This document shows, piece by piece, positions 48,627 through 56,945 of a stretch of DNA of 64,000 bases. How positions within the stretch are numbered: the stretch's first letter is position 1; each line of letters begins with the position of its first letter. The notes below the pieces were generated by a model. It saw nothing but the letters and a program-made list of their open reading frames with translations, searched no databases and was not told the origin of the DNA. The stretch lies in NCBI GenBank assembly GCA_963665555.2, contig OY762308.1:3100001-3164000 (forward strand), read 5' to 3'. The translations under genes were made by a program, and so were the position numbers. This DNA comes from CAXXXW01 sp963665555. Its GTDB lineage: Bacteria; Pseudomonadota; Alphaproteobacteria; Thalassobaculales; Thalassobaculaceae.

Positions 48627-49116
48627 CGATAACCCCCAGTTCTTTCTTCACGGCCTCCCTGAACGGTTTATGCACCGCGAGGGCCATGGTCTCCGCGACG
48701 TCTTCCATGCGGTCGGCAAGTTCCTCCATACGATCCACCAGCCACATGTAGTCTTCCTTGAGGCAGTCGTCGTTTCGGAGAGACTTTTCGATTGCTTTTC
48801 CGATTTCGGGAAGCGCGGAGCGTATCGCCCGCGCCCGCTCGTCCAGGCGCCGGGCTTGCCCCTTCCACGACGCCGCGCCATCCGGCGGAATTTCCCTTGC
48901 CTTCGAGATCGTCGAGGCCAATCCCTCGACCGCGCCGCGCGCGTTCCCGACAAGCTGGACAAGCTTGGCCAAGTCCGCGACAATCGCCTCGCGCTCGACG
49001 GTGGCGGCCTCGGCGGCGAATCCGCTCCCGGACGAGCGCACCTCGGAGAGCGTCGATTCGAGAAAGCTCCCGATGGCGCCAGCGAGCGGCGCCTCCAGCG
49101 TCATTGTCCCGGCCAT
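48616..49116 (-). CDS. Unrecognised 166-aa helical protein paired with a RelE-like gene
   Basis: Almost wholly helical, with an N-terminal Ala/Gly/Ser-rich region and coiled-coil-like heptads (LVQLVGNARGAVEGLAS; WLVDRMEELADRMEDVAETM). It has no membrane helix, HTH or known antitoxin domain that I can identify. It ends HKPFREAVKKELGVIGVA, and the following RelE-like gene begins within its last codons (11-nt overlap), so the two are translated together. The position suggests an antitoxin or partner, but nothing in the sequence proves it. Confidence 0.6.
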   Translation of the reverse strand: MAGTMTLEAPLAGAIGSFLESTLSEVRSSGSGFAAEAATVEREAIVADLAKLVQLVGNARGAVEGLASTISKAREIPPDGAASWKGQARRLDERARAIRSALPEIGKAIEKSLRNDDCLKEDYMWLVDRMEELADRMEDVAETMALAVHKPFREAVKKELGVIGVA

Positions 49117-49267
49117 GTTCGCGCTCCCGTGCTCGCCTTGCGATTCGACAAGGTAAGGGCGGAGGATAATTTTGTCATCGATCGCCCCACCCCGTCGTCG
49201 GCCGCGCCGGCCGTTTGTCCCGCATATGCGACTTTCCTTACGCCCTCGCCCTTCCGCCGCGCCGCCG

Positions 49268-49636
49268 TCAGCGGCCCTCCGCGGGCGGGACCAGGTCGTC
49301 GAGCGCGACGCCGAGCGCGTCCGCCAGTTTGCGGAGCGTGCGGGCCGAGCCGGCGTTCCGGCCGGCCTCGATCTCGACGATTTGCACGCGGCTAACGCCG
49401 GTTTCGCGGGCGAGGCCGGACTGCGTGAAGCCGCGGAACTCGCGCCATACCCGCAGCGGCGCCTCGCCGTCGATCAGGCGGTCCACCACGGCGGCGGGCA
49501 CGAGCTCCTCCTCCCCCGCCGCGATCCGCGCCTCGATCGACAGCGCGGCCCGCGCGTCCGCGAAGTCCTCTTCCAGGGCGCACAGGCGATCGTATTCGGC
49601 CTTGGGAATCGTCACCATCTGGTTCATCGCGTTCAC
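49268..49636 (-). CDS. HTH antitoxin (Xre/HigA type)
   Basis: A 122-aa protein. The N-terminal 30 residues (VTIPKAEYDRLCALEEDF) resemble the PHD/RelB-like or DUF2384-type start, and the C-terminal 60 residues are a Cro/C1-type helix-turn-helix: FTQSGLARETGVSRVQI then GSARTLRKLADALGVALDDL. It overlaps the toxin stop by 4 nt. Such proteins bind and neutralise the toxin and repress the operon. Confidence 0.85.
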   Translation of the reverse strand: MNAMNQMVTIPKAEYDRLCALEEDFADARAALSIEARIAAGEEELVPAAVVDRLIDGEAPLRVWREFRGFTQSGLARETGVSRVQIVEIEAGRNAGSARTLRKLADALGVALDDLVPPAEGR

Positions 49637-49887
49637 TCCCTGTAGACGCCGCCCCGGCTGGCCACGTTCACGATATACAGCACGGTTCCGTCGCGCATAA
49701 TAACGCGCCAGTCGCCCACTCTGAGGCGCGTCAGACCGTCATGGCCCTTGAGCCGAACGACATTGTTGGCCTGTGCCCCCGGGTCTTCGGCATAGAGCCG
49801 AATCTTGTCCCGGATGCGCGTGGCCCAGTTGCGGGGCATCCGGGTCAGGGCCTTCTGCGCCGTGCGGCTGTAAACGACCTCCTTCAT
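49633..49887 (-). CDS. RelE/ParE-family toxin
   Basis: An 84-aa compact toxin. The RelE-fold sequence includes YSRTAQKALTRMPRNWATR, VVRLKGHDGLTRLRVGDWRV and the terminal strand GTVLYIVNVASRGGVYRE. The Arg-rich centre and the last-strand Arg-Gly-Val-Tyr are typical of mRNA interferases. The toxin gene comes first and the HTH antitoxin second, the HigBA order. It lies in an AT-richer patch next to the other RelE-like pair. Confidence 0.88.
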   Translation of the reverse strand: MKEVVYSRTAQKALTRMPRNWATRIRDKIRLYAEDPGAQANNVVRLKGHDGLTRLRVGDWRVIMRDGTVLYIVNVASRGGVYRE

Positions 49888-49947
49888 GGAAGGTTATGTA
49901 GCGCAAGGCTACAGCGCCGTCAAGCTTTTTTTCGTCCGCCACACCCT

Positions 49948-51096
49948 CTACACCAACCCCAGCTCCGCCGCCCACCAGGCGCCCGCCTTCAGGCCGCTGC
50001 CGGTGAGGACCGCGACGGCGGTCTCTTCCGCGCCGATCGCGCCGGCGGCGAGCAGGCGGTCGAGCGCGGCGGCGGCGAGCGCGGCCGTCGGCTCGGCGTA
50101 GAGGCCGCCGGCGGCGAGGTCGCGCGCGGCGGCCGCGATGTCCGCCTCCGGGACCGCCACCGTCCCGCCGCCGGACCGGCGCAGCGCCGCCAGGACCGCG
50201 GCGAGGCGCACCGGGCGCGCGATTTGCGCGCCTTCGGCAACGCTCGGCGCCGTTTTGCAAGACACGAAATCCTCCGCGCCGGCCCGGAACGCGGCGTCGA
50301 CCGGCGCGCAATTGGCCGGCTGGGCGGCGTAGATCCGCGGGAGCCGGTCGATCTCGCCGGACATCCGAAGCTCCGCGAACGCCTTGTCGCAGCCGAGCAC
50401 ATTGCTCCCCGCGCCGGCCGGGACGACGACGCAATCGGGCGCCCGGAAACCGAGCTGCTCCCACAACTCGTAGCCCAGCGTCTTCGTCCCCTGGAGGAAG
50501 AAGGGGTGCCAGTTGTGGCTCGCGTAGAAGACGCCCCGTTCGGCCATGCCGAGCGCCGCGTCCGCCGCCGCCTCGCGCGGGCCGGGGACGAGGCGGACGC
50601 GCGCGCCGGTCGCCGCGATCTGCGCCAGCTTGGCCGGGCCGGTCCGTTCGGGACACAATATGTGGACCGTCATGCCCGCCGCGGCGCCGTATGCGGCGAT
50701 CGCCGCGCCCCCATTGCCGGAACTGTCCTCGACGATTTCGGACACGCCCTGGGCGCGCAGGGCCGAGATCATGGCGGACGCGCCCCGGTCCTTGAACGAG
50801 CCGGTGGGCGAGGCCCATTCGAGCTTGAAGAGCGCCGGGCGGCCGCGGAAGGGGCGCGCGACCAGCGGCGTCCCGCCCTCGCCGAGCGACACCGGCCGGA
50901 CGCCCGGCAAGGGCAGCGCCGCGCGGTAGCGCCAGATCGAGCGTTCGCTCCGGTCGATCCCGGCGCGGTCCGTCCCGGACAGGCCGGACACATCGAGCGG
51001 GCGTCCGGCGTCCGAACGCCAGCGCGGCTCGGACAGGGGGTATGTCCCGCCGGCGGTCCCGTCGGTGAGGAAAGCCCCTCCCGGGCGCCCGTCCAT
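49948..51096 (-). CDS. Threonine synthase-like PLP enzyme
   Basis: A 382-aa fold-type II PLP enzyme of the threonine synthase/threonine dehydratase group. The PLP Lys lies in WASPTGSFKDRGASAMI near residue 98. SSGNGGAAIAAYGAAAGM binds the cofactor phosphate, and the final Ser/Gly loop is VLTGSGLKAG. The N-terminal 70 residues (RWRSDAGRPLDVSGLSG) contain a possible threonine-synthase-like lead segment. No thrA/thrB neighbours are present, so the substrate is open. Confidence 0.85.
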   Translation of the reverse strand: MDGRPGGAFLTDGTAGGTYPLSEPRWRSDAGRPLDVSGLSGTDRAGIDRSERSIWRYRAALPLPGVRPVSLGEGGTPLVARPFRGRPALFKLEWASPTGSFKDRGASAMISALRAQGVSEIVEDSSGNGGAAIAAYGAAAGMTVHILCPERTGPAKLAQIAATGARVRLVPGPREAAADAALGMAERGVFYASHNWHPFFLQGTKTLGYELWEQLGFRAPDCVVVPAGAGSNVLGCDKAFAELRMSGEIDRLPRIYAAQPANCAPVDAAFRAGAEDFVSCKTAPSVAEGAQIARPVRLAAVLAALRRSGGGTVAVPEADIAAAARDLAAGGLYAEPTAALAAAALDRLLAAGAIGAEETAVAVLTGSGLKAGAWWAAELGLV

Positions 51097-51286
51097 CGCC
51101 GTCCTCCCGTCCGGGGCGGGCGTCCGCGAAGCGCCCGGGGGCCGCCCCGGGAGCCGGGCGCGCGCCCTTTGCCTCGGCCCACAAGATGTTGTAAGCTTCC
51201 CGCCGCCAGCCTACCGCATCCGCCCCGGGCACGACAAGGCGGCGCGGCAAGGCGGCGCGGCGGATCGGGACCGGGTTCCGGGGGCG

Positions 51287-53296
51287 ATGGCGGATCTTTT
51301 CCAGGGGGCGGCGGCCCGGCGGACGGACGGCTACTCGGCCCGGGACATCGAGGTCCTGGAGGGGCTGGAGCCGGTGCGGCGGCGCCCCGGCATGTATATC
51401 GGCGGCGCCGACGAACGCGCCATGCACCACCTCGCCGCCGAGGTGCTGGACAACGCGATGGACGAGGCGGTGGCGGGCCACGCCTCGCGCATCGAGATCG
51501 AACTCGCCGCCGACGGGATGGCGACGATCCGCGACAACGGCCGCGGCGTGCCGGTCGACCCGCATCCCCGGTTCCCGGACAAGTCGGCGCTGGAGGTGAT
51601 CCTCACAACCCTCCACGCCGGCGGCAAATTCTCGGACGGGGCGTACAGCACCGCCGGCGGCCTGCACGGCGTCGGCGTGTCCGTCGTGAACGCGCTTTCC
51701 GAACGGCTGGAGGTGGAGGTCGCGCGCGACCGGCGGCTGTATGCGCAGAGCTACCGGCGCGGCGCGCCGGACGGCCCGCTGCGCGACGCCGGCGCGGCCC
51801 CGAACCGGCGCGGCACGACCGTGCGCTTCCGCCCGGACCCGGAGATTTTCGGCCCGGCCGCAAGGCTCCGCCCGGCCCTCCTGTACCGGATGGCGCGCTC
51901 GAAAGCCTATCTTTTCAAGGGCGTGGAGATCCGCTGGTCGCGCGCGCCCGGCGCCGGCGGGCCGGAGGACGACACGCCGGAAAGCGCCGTGCTGCGCTAT
52001 CCGGGCGGCCTCGCCGACTTCCTCGCCGACGCGCTGGACGGCCGCGCGGCGATCGGCGCCGCCGCGTTCTCCGGCGAGGCGGAGGCGGCCGGCGGCGAGC
52101 GCGTGGAATGGGCCGTCGCCTGGCCGGACGACCGCGACGACGGCTTCCTCCGCGCCTATTGCAACACCATCCCGACGCCGAACGGCGGCACGCACGAGGC
52201 CGGCCTGCGCGCCGCCCTGCTGAAGGGCGTGCGCGCCCACGCCGAACTGATCGGCGCCGGCAAGCGGATCGCGGCCGCGACCGCCGAGGACACGATGGCC
52301 GGCGCCTGCGCCATGCTGTCGGTCTTCGTGCGCGAGCCGCAATTCCAGGGCCAGACCAAGGAGCGGCTGACCAGCCCCGGCGCGGCCCGGCTGGTCGAGC
52401 AGGCGGTCCGGGACCGTTTCGACCACTGGCTCTCCGGCGCGCCGGAGGCCGCCAGCGCGCTGCTGGAGGCCATCGCCGAACGCGCCGAGGAGCGGCTGCG
52501 CCGGCGCAAGCAAAAGGAGGTGAGCCGCAAATCCGCCACCCGCAAGCTGCGCCTGCCCGGCAAGCTCGCCGACTGCGCGCGCGCCGAGGCCGAGGGGACG
52601 GAGATTTTCCTGGTCGAGGGCGATTCGGCCGGCGGCTCGGCCAAGCAGGCGCGCGACCGCGCGACCCAGGCGATCCTCCCCCTGCGCGGCAAGATCCTCA
52701 ATGTCGCCAGCGCGACGCCGGAGAAGCTGCGCGGCAACCGGGAGCTGAACGACCTGGTGCTGGCGCTGGGCTGCGGCTCCGGCGCGGGCTACGACGGCGC
52801 GGCGCTGCGCTACGGCAAGGTCATCGTGATGACCGACGCGGACGTGGACGGGGCGCATATCGCCTCGCTGCTGATGACCTTCTTCCACCGCGAACTGCCG
52901 CGCCTGGTGGAGGACGGGCGGCTCTACCTGGCGATGCCGCCGCTCTACCGGCTGGTCCAGGGCGGCCGGACGCTCTACGCCCGCGACGACGCGCACCGGG
53001 ACGAGTTGCTGGCCGGCGCGTTCGCCGGGCGCGGCAAGGTGGAGATTTCGCGCTTCAAGGGGCTGGGCGAGATGCCGCCGGCCCAGTTGCGCGAGACGAC
53101 GATGGACCCGGCGCGCCGCGTGCTGCTGAAGGTCCGCGTGCCGCCGCGCGCCGCCGGCCCGGTCGCCGACGCGGCGGCGGAGCGGGAGCGCCGCGACCTC
53201 GAACGCACCGTCGAAACCCTGATGGGCCGCAAGCCCGAACCCCGCTTCGCCTACATCCAGGAAAACGCCCGCTTCGTCGAGGAGGTGGATGTGTAG
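51287..53296 (+). CDS. parE: DNA topoisomerase IV subunit B
   Basis: A 669-aa type IIA topoisomerase ATPase subunit. The GHKL domain shows VRRRPGMYIGGADERAMHHL, EVLDNAMDEAVAGHA, IRDNGRGVPV and GGLHGVGVSVVNALSE. The TOPRIM domain has LVEGDSAGGSAKQARDR and the metal site VIVMTDADVDGAHIASLL. The C-terminal RFKGLGEMPPAQLRETTMDP is standard. The length matches ParE rather than GyrB (about 800 aa). ATG at 51287 gives MADLFQGAAA. Confidence 0.96.
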   Translation: MADLFQGAAARRTDGYSARDIEVLEGLEPVRRRPGMYIGGADERAMHHLAAEVLDNAMDEAVAGHASRIEIELAADGMATIRDNGRGVPVDPHPRFPDKSALEVILTTLHAGGKFSDGAYSTAGGLHGVGVSVVNALSERLEVEVARDRRLYAQSYRRGAPDGPLRDAGAAPNRRGTTVRFRPDPEIFGPAARLRPALLYRMARSKAYLFKGVEIRWSRAPGAGGPEDDTPESAVLRYPGGLADFLADALDGRAAIGAAAFSGEAEAAGGERVEWAVAWPDDRDDGFLRAYCNTIPTPNGGTHEAGLRAALLKGVRAHAELIGAGKRIAAATAEDTMAGACAMLSVFVREPQFQGQTKERLTSPGAARLVEQAVRDRFDHWLSGAPEAASALLEAIAERAEERLRRRKQKEVSRKSATRKLRLPGKLADCARAEAEGTEIFLVEGDSAGGSAKQARDRATQAILPLRGKILNVASATPEKLRGNRELNDLVLALGCGSGAGYDGAALRYGKVIVMTDADVDGAHIASLLMTFFHRELPRLVEDGRLYLAMPPLYRLVQGGRTLYARDDAHRDELLAGAFAGRGKVEISRFKGLGEMPPAQLRETTMDPARRVLLKVRVPPRAAGPVADAAAERERRDLERTVETLMGRKPEPRFAYIQENARFVEEVDV

Positions 53297-53369
53297 CCGG
53301 GGGGCGACGAGTGAACGGGCCGGGCGCCGTCGGGGAGTTCGCGCGGGCGTCGCCATCCCGAAGCCGTCT

Positions 53370-53480
53370 CCCCGGCCTTGCGCCGGGGTCCAGAAAAAGC
53401 TTGGGCCGCGCCCCGCCGTCGAACGGCGATGTCCCTTCCCTTCGAGCCGGCGCCGGCTGGACCCCGGAACGGGTCCGGGG
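53370..53480. repeat. Inverted pair of CCCCGG-type palindromes downstream of parE
   Basis: Copy one at 53370-53388 (CCCCGGC-CTTGC-GCCGGGG, then TCCAG) and copy two at 53462-53480 (CTGGA in front, then CCCCGGA-ACGGG-TCCGGGG) face each other across 73 bp. The 271-bp gap 53297-53567 has no gene I can support. The same layout occurs at 38609-38777. Confidence 0.75.
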
Positions 53481-53567
53481 CAGGCTCCCGGCTCAGGGCC
53501 AGGGAGGCATCGAGGAAGCGGTGGACCGGCGCGCGCCCGGTTCGGGACCGGGGCGACGCCCACGGCC

Positions 53568-54557
53568 TCACCCGGCCGCCGCCTCGCGGGCGGCCTCGGC
53601 CTCCAGGGCCTCGTAGTCGCGGGGCGTGGCGGCGGCGTCGCGCGCGACCGCCTCCTCGCGGGCCTTGACCAGCAGGGAGAGCGCCTCGTTGAACGGGGCC
53701 GGCACGCCGAGCGCCGCCGCCTCGCTCGCCAGCGCGGCGTTCAGCGTGTGGATTTCCGTCGGCCGCGCCGCCTCCATGTGCTGGAGCATCGACGGGCGGT
53801 TGTAGCGCCGCCGCGTGCCCCGCTTGATCGACCCCACCGGATCGTCGATCAGCAGCTTTATCCCCTTGGCCTCGACCACCGCCATCGCCTCGGCGACGAT
53901 CCGGTCCTGGAAGGCGTCGGCCGAGGGGTTGCGCGCCACCTCGCCCGTGCGCAGGCCGGAGACGGCGCAGAGCGCGTTCACCGCGCAGTTCAGGATGAAC
54001 TTGGTCCAGATCGCCGCCTCCACGTCCGCGACGACCTCGGCCTCCAGCCCGGCGCCGCGCATCGCTTCGGCCAGCGCCTCCAGCCGGGGCGAGGGGCCGC
54101 CCGCGACCTCCCCCATCCGCGTCACGCCGGGATTGGTGTGGATCGCGTGGCCGGGGCCGCCCAGCGCCGCGCTGTGGTAGCTGACGCCGGCGGCGGCGCG
54201 CCCGGCGCCGAGGACCTCGGCCAGGATTTCGACATTGCCGATGCCGTTCTGCAGCGTGACCGCCCAGCCTTCGGGCTTCAGGATCGCGTTCGCCGCCTCG
54301 GCCGCCGCGCGCGTGCCGAGCGTGTGGGGATGGAACAGCACGATGTCCGCCGTCCCGGCGAGGTCCGCCGTGTCCGCCGTCGCGCGGACCGCCAGGGTCC
54401 GGTCGCCCGTGGCGCCGGAGAGGCGGAAGCCGTTCGCGCGGATCGCGTCCACATGCGCCCGGTCCACATCGTAGAAATCGACCTCGCAACCCGACGCCGC
54501 CAGGCCGATCCCGTACAGCCCGCCCATGGCGCCCGCGCCGACAACGCAATACCGCAT
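53568..54557 (-). CDS. 2-dehydropantoate 2-reductase (PanE/ApbA) family protein
   Basis: A 329-aa NADPH-dependent reductase. The N-terminal Rossmann motif is VVGAGAMGGLYGIGLAASG at residues 5-23. TLQNGIGNVEILAEVLGAG is the family motif. The C-terminal helical domain contains AIWTKFILNCAVNALCAVSG with the conserved Lys, and RPTEIHTLNAALASEA. Members either make pantoate for CoA or act on related ketoacids. ATG 54557 gives MRYCVVGAG. Confidence 0.9.
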   Translation of the reverse strand: MRYCVVGAGAMGGLYGIGLAASGCEVDFYDVDRAHVDAIRANGFRLSGATGDRTLAVRATADTADLAGTADIVLFHPHTLGTRAAAEAANAILKPEGWAVTLQNGIGNVEILAEVLGAGRAAAGVSYHSAALGGPGHAIHTNPGVTRMGEVAGGPSPRLEALAEAMRGAGLEAEVVADVEAAIWTKFILNCAVNALCAVSGLRTGEVARNPSADAFQDRIVAEAMAVVEAKGIKLLIDDPVGSIKRGTRRRYNRPSMLQHMEAARPTEIHTLNAALASEAAALGVPAPFNEALSLLVKAREEAVARDAAATPRDYEALEAEAAREAAAG

Positions 54558-54815
54558 CGCTTCCCTCCCCCGCGTTCGCGCGCCCCCCGCGCGCCGGCCG
54601 GGATCGTAGCCGGGCCGGCCGGCGAAAGCGAGCGCGACGGAAGCCGCCCCGCCGGGCCCCCGGAGGCCGAACCCCGGCCGGCGGCCTCGCCGGGCGGCGG
54701 ATGGCCGGGAAGGCCCGCCGCCGCGCAGGTCGCGCGCGAGGACAGCCGCTTGCCCGCCCGCCGGCGCGGCTCTATGGTGCGGCGCGTTCCCGATCCCCTT
54801 AGCTCCGGTCCCGCC

Positions 54816-55565
54816 ATGTCCATGCCCGCGATCGAAGTGCGCGCGCTCACCAAGCGGTTCGGCGACGTAACGGCCGTGCGCGAGGTGGACTTCGCGGTCG
54901 CGCCGGGGCGGGTGACGGCGCTGCTCGGCGGCAACGGGGCGGGGAAGACGACCACGCTCTCCATCCTGCTCGGCCTCTTGACGCCGAGTTCGGGGGAGGT
55001 GCGCATCCTCGGCGTCGACATGACGCGCGACCGCTACCGCGCGCTGCCGTTCATGAACTTCTCCTCGCCCTATGTGGACCTGCCGCACCGGCTGACGGCG
55101 CGCGAGAACCTGCGCGTCTACGCCGAGCTTTACGCCGTCCCCCGGCCGGCCCGGCGGATCGACGAACTCGCCGGCAGGCTCGACCTCGGCCGCCTGCTCG
55201 ACCGCAAGACCGGGCAGCTTTCGGCCGGGCAGAAGACCCGCGTGGCGCTCGCCAAGGCGTTGATCAACCGGCCGCGCGCGCTGCTGCTGGACGAGCCGAC
55301 CGCCTCGCTCGACCCCGACACGGCCGACTGGATACGCACCTACCTGGAGGACTACGCGCGCGAGGAGGGGGCGACGATCCTGCTCGCCTCGCACAACATG
55401 GCCGAGGTCGAGCGGCTGTGCGACGGCGTGCTGATGATGCGCGAGGGCGCGATCGTCGACCGCGGCGCGCCGCGCGAACTGATCGCGAAATACGGCCGCG
55501 CCAACCTGGAGGAGGTGTTCCTCGACATCGCCCGCAACCGGGCCGGCGCGGAGGCGGCGGCGTGA
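54816..55565 (+). CDS. ABC-2 exporter ATP-binding protein
   Basis: A 249-aa ABC ATPase. Walker A is LLGGNGAGKTTTLSILLGLL near residue 39, the signature is QLSAGQKTRVALAKAL, and Walker B is RALLLDEPTASLDPDTA. The LAS-H switch is TILLASHNMAEVERL. The MNFSSPYVDLPHRLTARENL stretch and C-terminal LEEVFLDIAR are typical of CcmA/YadG-type exporters. The permease follows with a 4-nt overlap. The exported substrate is unknown. Confidence 0.92.
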   Translation: MSMPAIEVRALTKRFGDVTAVREVDFAVAPGRVTALLGGNGAGKTTTLSILLGLLTPSSGEVRILGVDMTRDRYRALPFMNFSSPYVDLPHRLTARENLRVYAELYAVPRPARRIDELAGRLDLGRLLDRKTGQLSAGQKTRVALAKALINRPRALLLDEPTASLDPDTADWIRTYLEDYAREEGATILLASHNMAEVERLCDGVLMMREGAIVDRGAPRELIAKYGRANLEEVFLDIARNRAGAEAAA

Positions 55566-56416
55566 CCGACGCGGCCGGGACGCGGCTTCCCGCCCGGCCG
55601 GCGGCGCGCGGGGCCGCCGGCGGCTCCTCGGCGCGGCGGGTCGCGGCGATGGGGCGGCGCTATTTCTACCTGCTGCGCGGGTCGTGGCCGCGCCTGCTGG
55701 AGCTGGCCTACTGGCCGACCGTGCAGATGATCATCTGGGGGTTCGTGACCCAGTTCTTCATGGGCCATTCGAGCTGGGTGGCCAACGCGGCCGGCGTGCT
55801 GATCGGGGCGGTGCTGCTGTGGGACGTGCTGTTCCGCGGCCAGATGGGGTTCACCATCTGCTTCCTGGAGGAGATGTGGTCGCGCAACCTCGGCCACCTC
55901 TTCGTCAGCCCGCTGCGCCCGCACGAGATGATCGTCGCCGCGATGACGATGAGCCTGCTGCGCGGCGTGGTCGGGCTGGCGCCGTCCTGGATACTCGCGT
56001 GGTTCTTCTTCGAGTTCTCGGTGTTCTCCTACGGGCCGGGCATCGTCGCCTTCTTCTCCTGCCTGTTCGCGATGGGTTGGGGGATCGGCATGACGGTGAC
56101 GGCGCTGGTGGTGCGGTTCGGCCTCGGCGCCGAGAGCCTCGCCTGGGTGGCGATCTTCGCCTTCGCGCCGATCAGCGCGGTGTACTACCCCGTCGCCACG
56201 CTGCCGGAATGGCTGCAGGCGGTCGCCTGGTGCACGCCGTCGGCCTATGTGTTCGAGGGGATGCGGGCGGTGATGGTGGAGGGCGTGTTCCGGCTCGACC
56301 TGCTGGCGGGCGCGATCGTCGCCAACATCGCCTATCTCGCCATCGGGGCGGCGGTTTTCGCCTGGGCCTTCGCCGGCGCCCGCGACCGCGGCAAGCTGTT
56401 GCAGGTGGGCGAGTAG
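55562..56416 (+). CDS. ABC-2 type exporter permease
   Basis: A 284-aa membrane protein with about six helices, beginning at GTG 55562 (GTGA overlap with the ATPase stop). RYFYLLRGSWPRLLELAYWP leads into the first helix, followed by GFTICFLEEMWSRNLGHLFV and SPLRPHEMI, a cytoplasmic coupling loop typical of ABC-2 permeases. It ends AFAGARDRGKLLQVGE. It forms the channel of the two-gene exporter; the substrate is not inferable. Confidence 0.92.
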   Translation: MTDAAGTRLPARPAARGAAGGSSARRVAAMGRRYFYLLRGSWPRLLELAYWPTVQMIIWGFVTQFFMGHSSWVANAAGVLIGAVLLWDVLFRGQMGFTICFLEEMWSRNLGHLFVSPLRPHEMIVAAMTMSLLRGVVGLAPSWILAWFFFEFSVFSYGPGIVAFFSCLFAMGWGIGMTVTALVVRFGLGAESLAWVAIFAFAPISAVYYPVATLPEWLQAVAWCTPSAYVFEGMRAVMVEGVFRLDLLAGAIVANIAYLAIGAAVFAWAFAGARDRGKLLQVGE

Positions 56417-56501
56417 GGCGGCGGTTGCCCGGCGCGGCGCGGCGGCGTATAGTGGCTCCGCGTTTCCGCCTCGAAACCCCGCTCCGCCCGGAGGTCGCCG
56501 C

Positions 56502-56945
56502 ATGGCCCGTGTCACCGTGGAAGACTGCGTCGAGAAAATCCCCAACCGCTTCGACCTGGTGATGGTCGCGGCGCAGCGCTCGCGCGACATCTCCGCCGGC
56601 GCCGCGCTCACCCTCGACCGCGACAACGACAAGAACCCGGTGGTCGCGCTGCGCGAGGTCGCCGACGAGACGATCGAAATCGAGGAGGTGCGCGAGGCGC
56701 TGGTGCGCGGCCTGCAGCGCCATGTCGAGATCGACGAGCCGGAGGACGACCATGTGGAGGCGCGGCTGGCCGAGGGCGGCGCGCTGACGGCGGGCGCGAT
56801 CTTCGGCGACCCCGGCGCGCAGCCGCAGCCGGACTACGACGACGACACGGTCGAGCGCCTGGGGATGCGGATCCAGCAGGGGGCCGAGGCGGATGCCGGA
56901 GGCTTCGAAGACATCGACGAGTCGGTCCTCGCCGGCGAGGCGTAG
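56502..56945 (+). CDS. rpoZ: RNA polymerase omega subunit
   Basis: A 147-aa RpoZ. The N-terminal signature is MARVTVEDCVEKIPNRFDLV, followed by AAQRSRDISAGAALTLDRDN and NPVVALREVADETI. The remainder is an acidic C-terminal extension (longer than the enterobacterial 91 aa, as in other alphaproteobacteria). It stabilises the beta-prime subunit and helps bind ppGpp. The end overlaps the rsh start by 53 nt. Confidence 0.95.
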   Translation: MARVTVEDCVEKIPNRFDLVMVAAQRSRDISAGAALTLDRDNDKNPVVALREVADETIEIEEVREALVRGLQRHVEIDEPEDDHVEARLAEGGALTAGAIFGDPGAQPQPDYDDDTVERLGMRIQQGAEADAGGFEDIDESVLAGEA

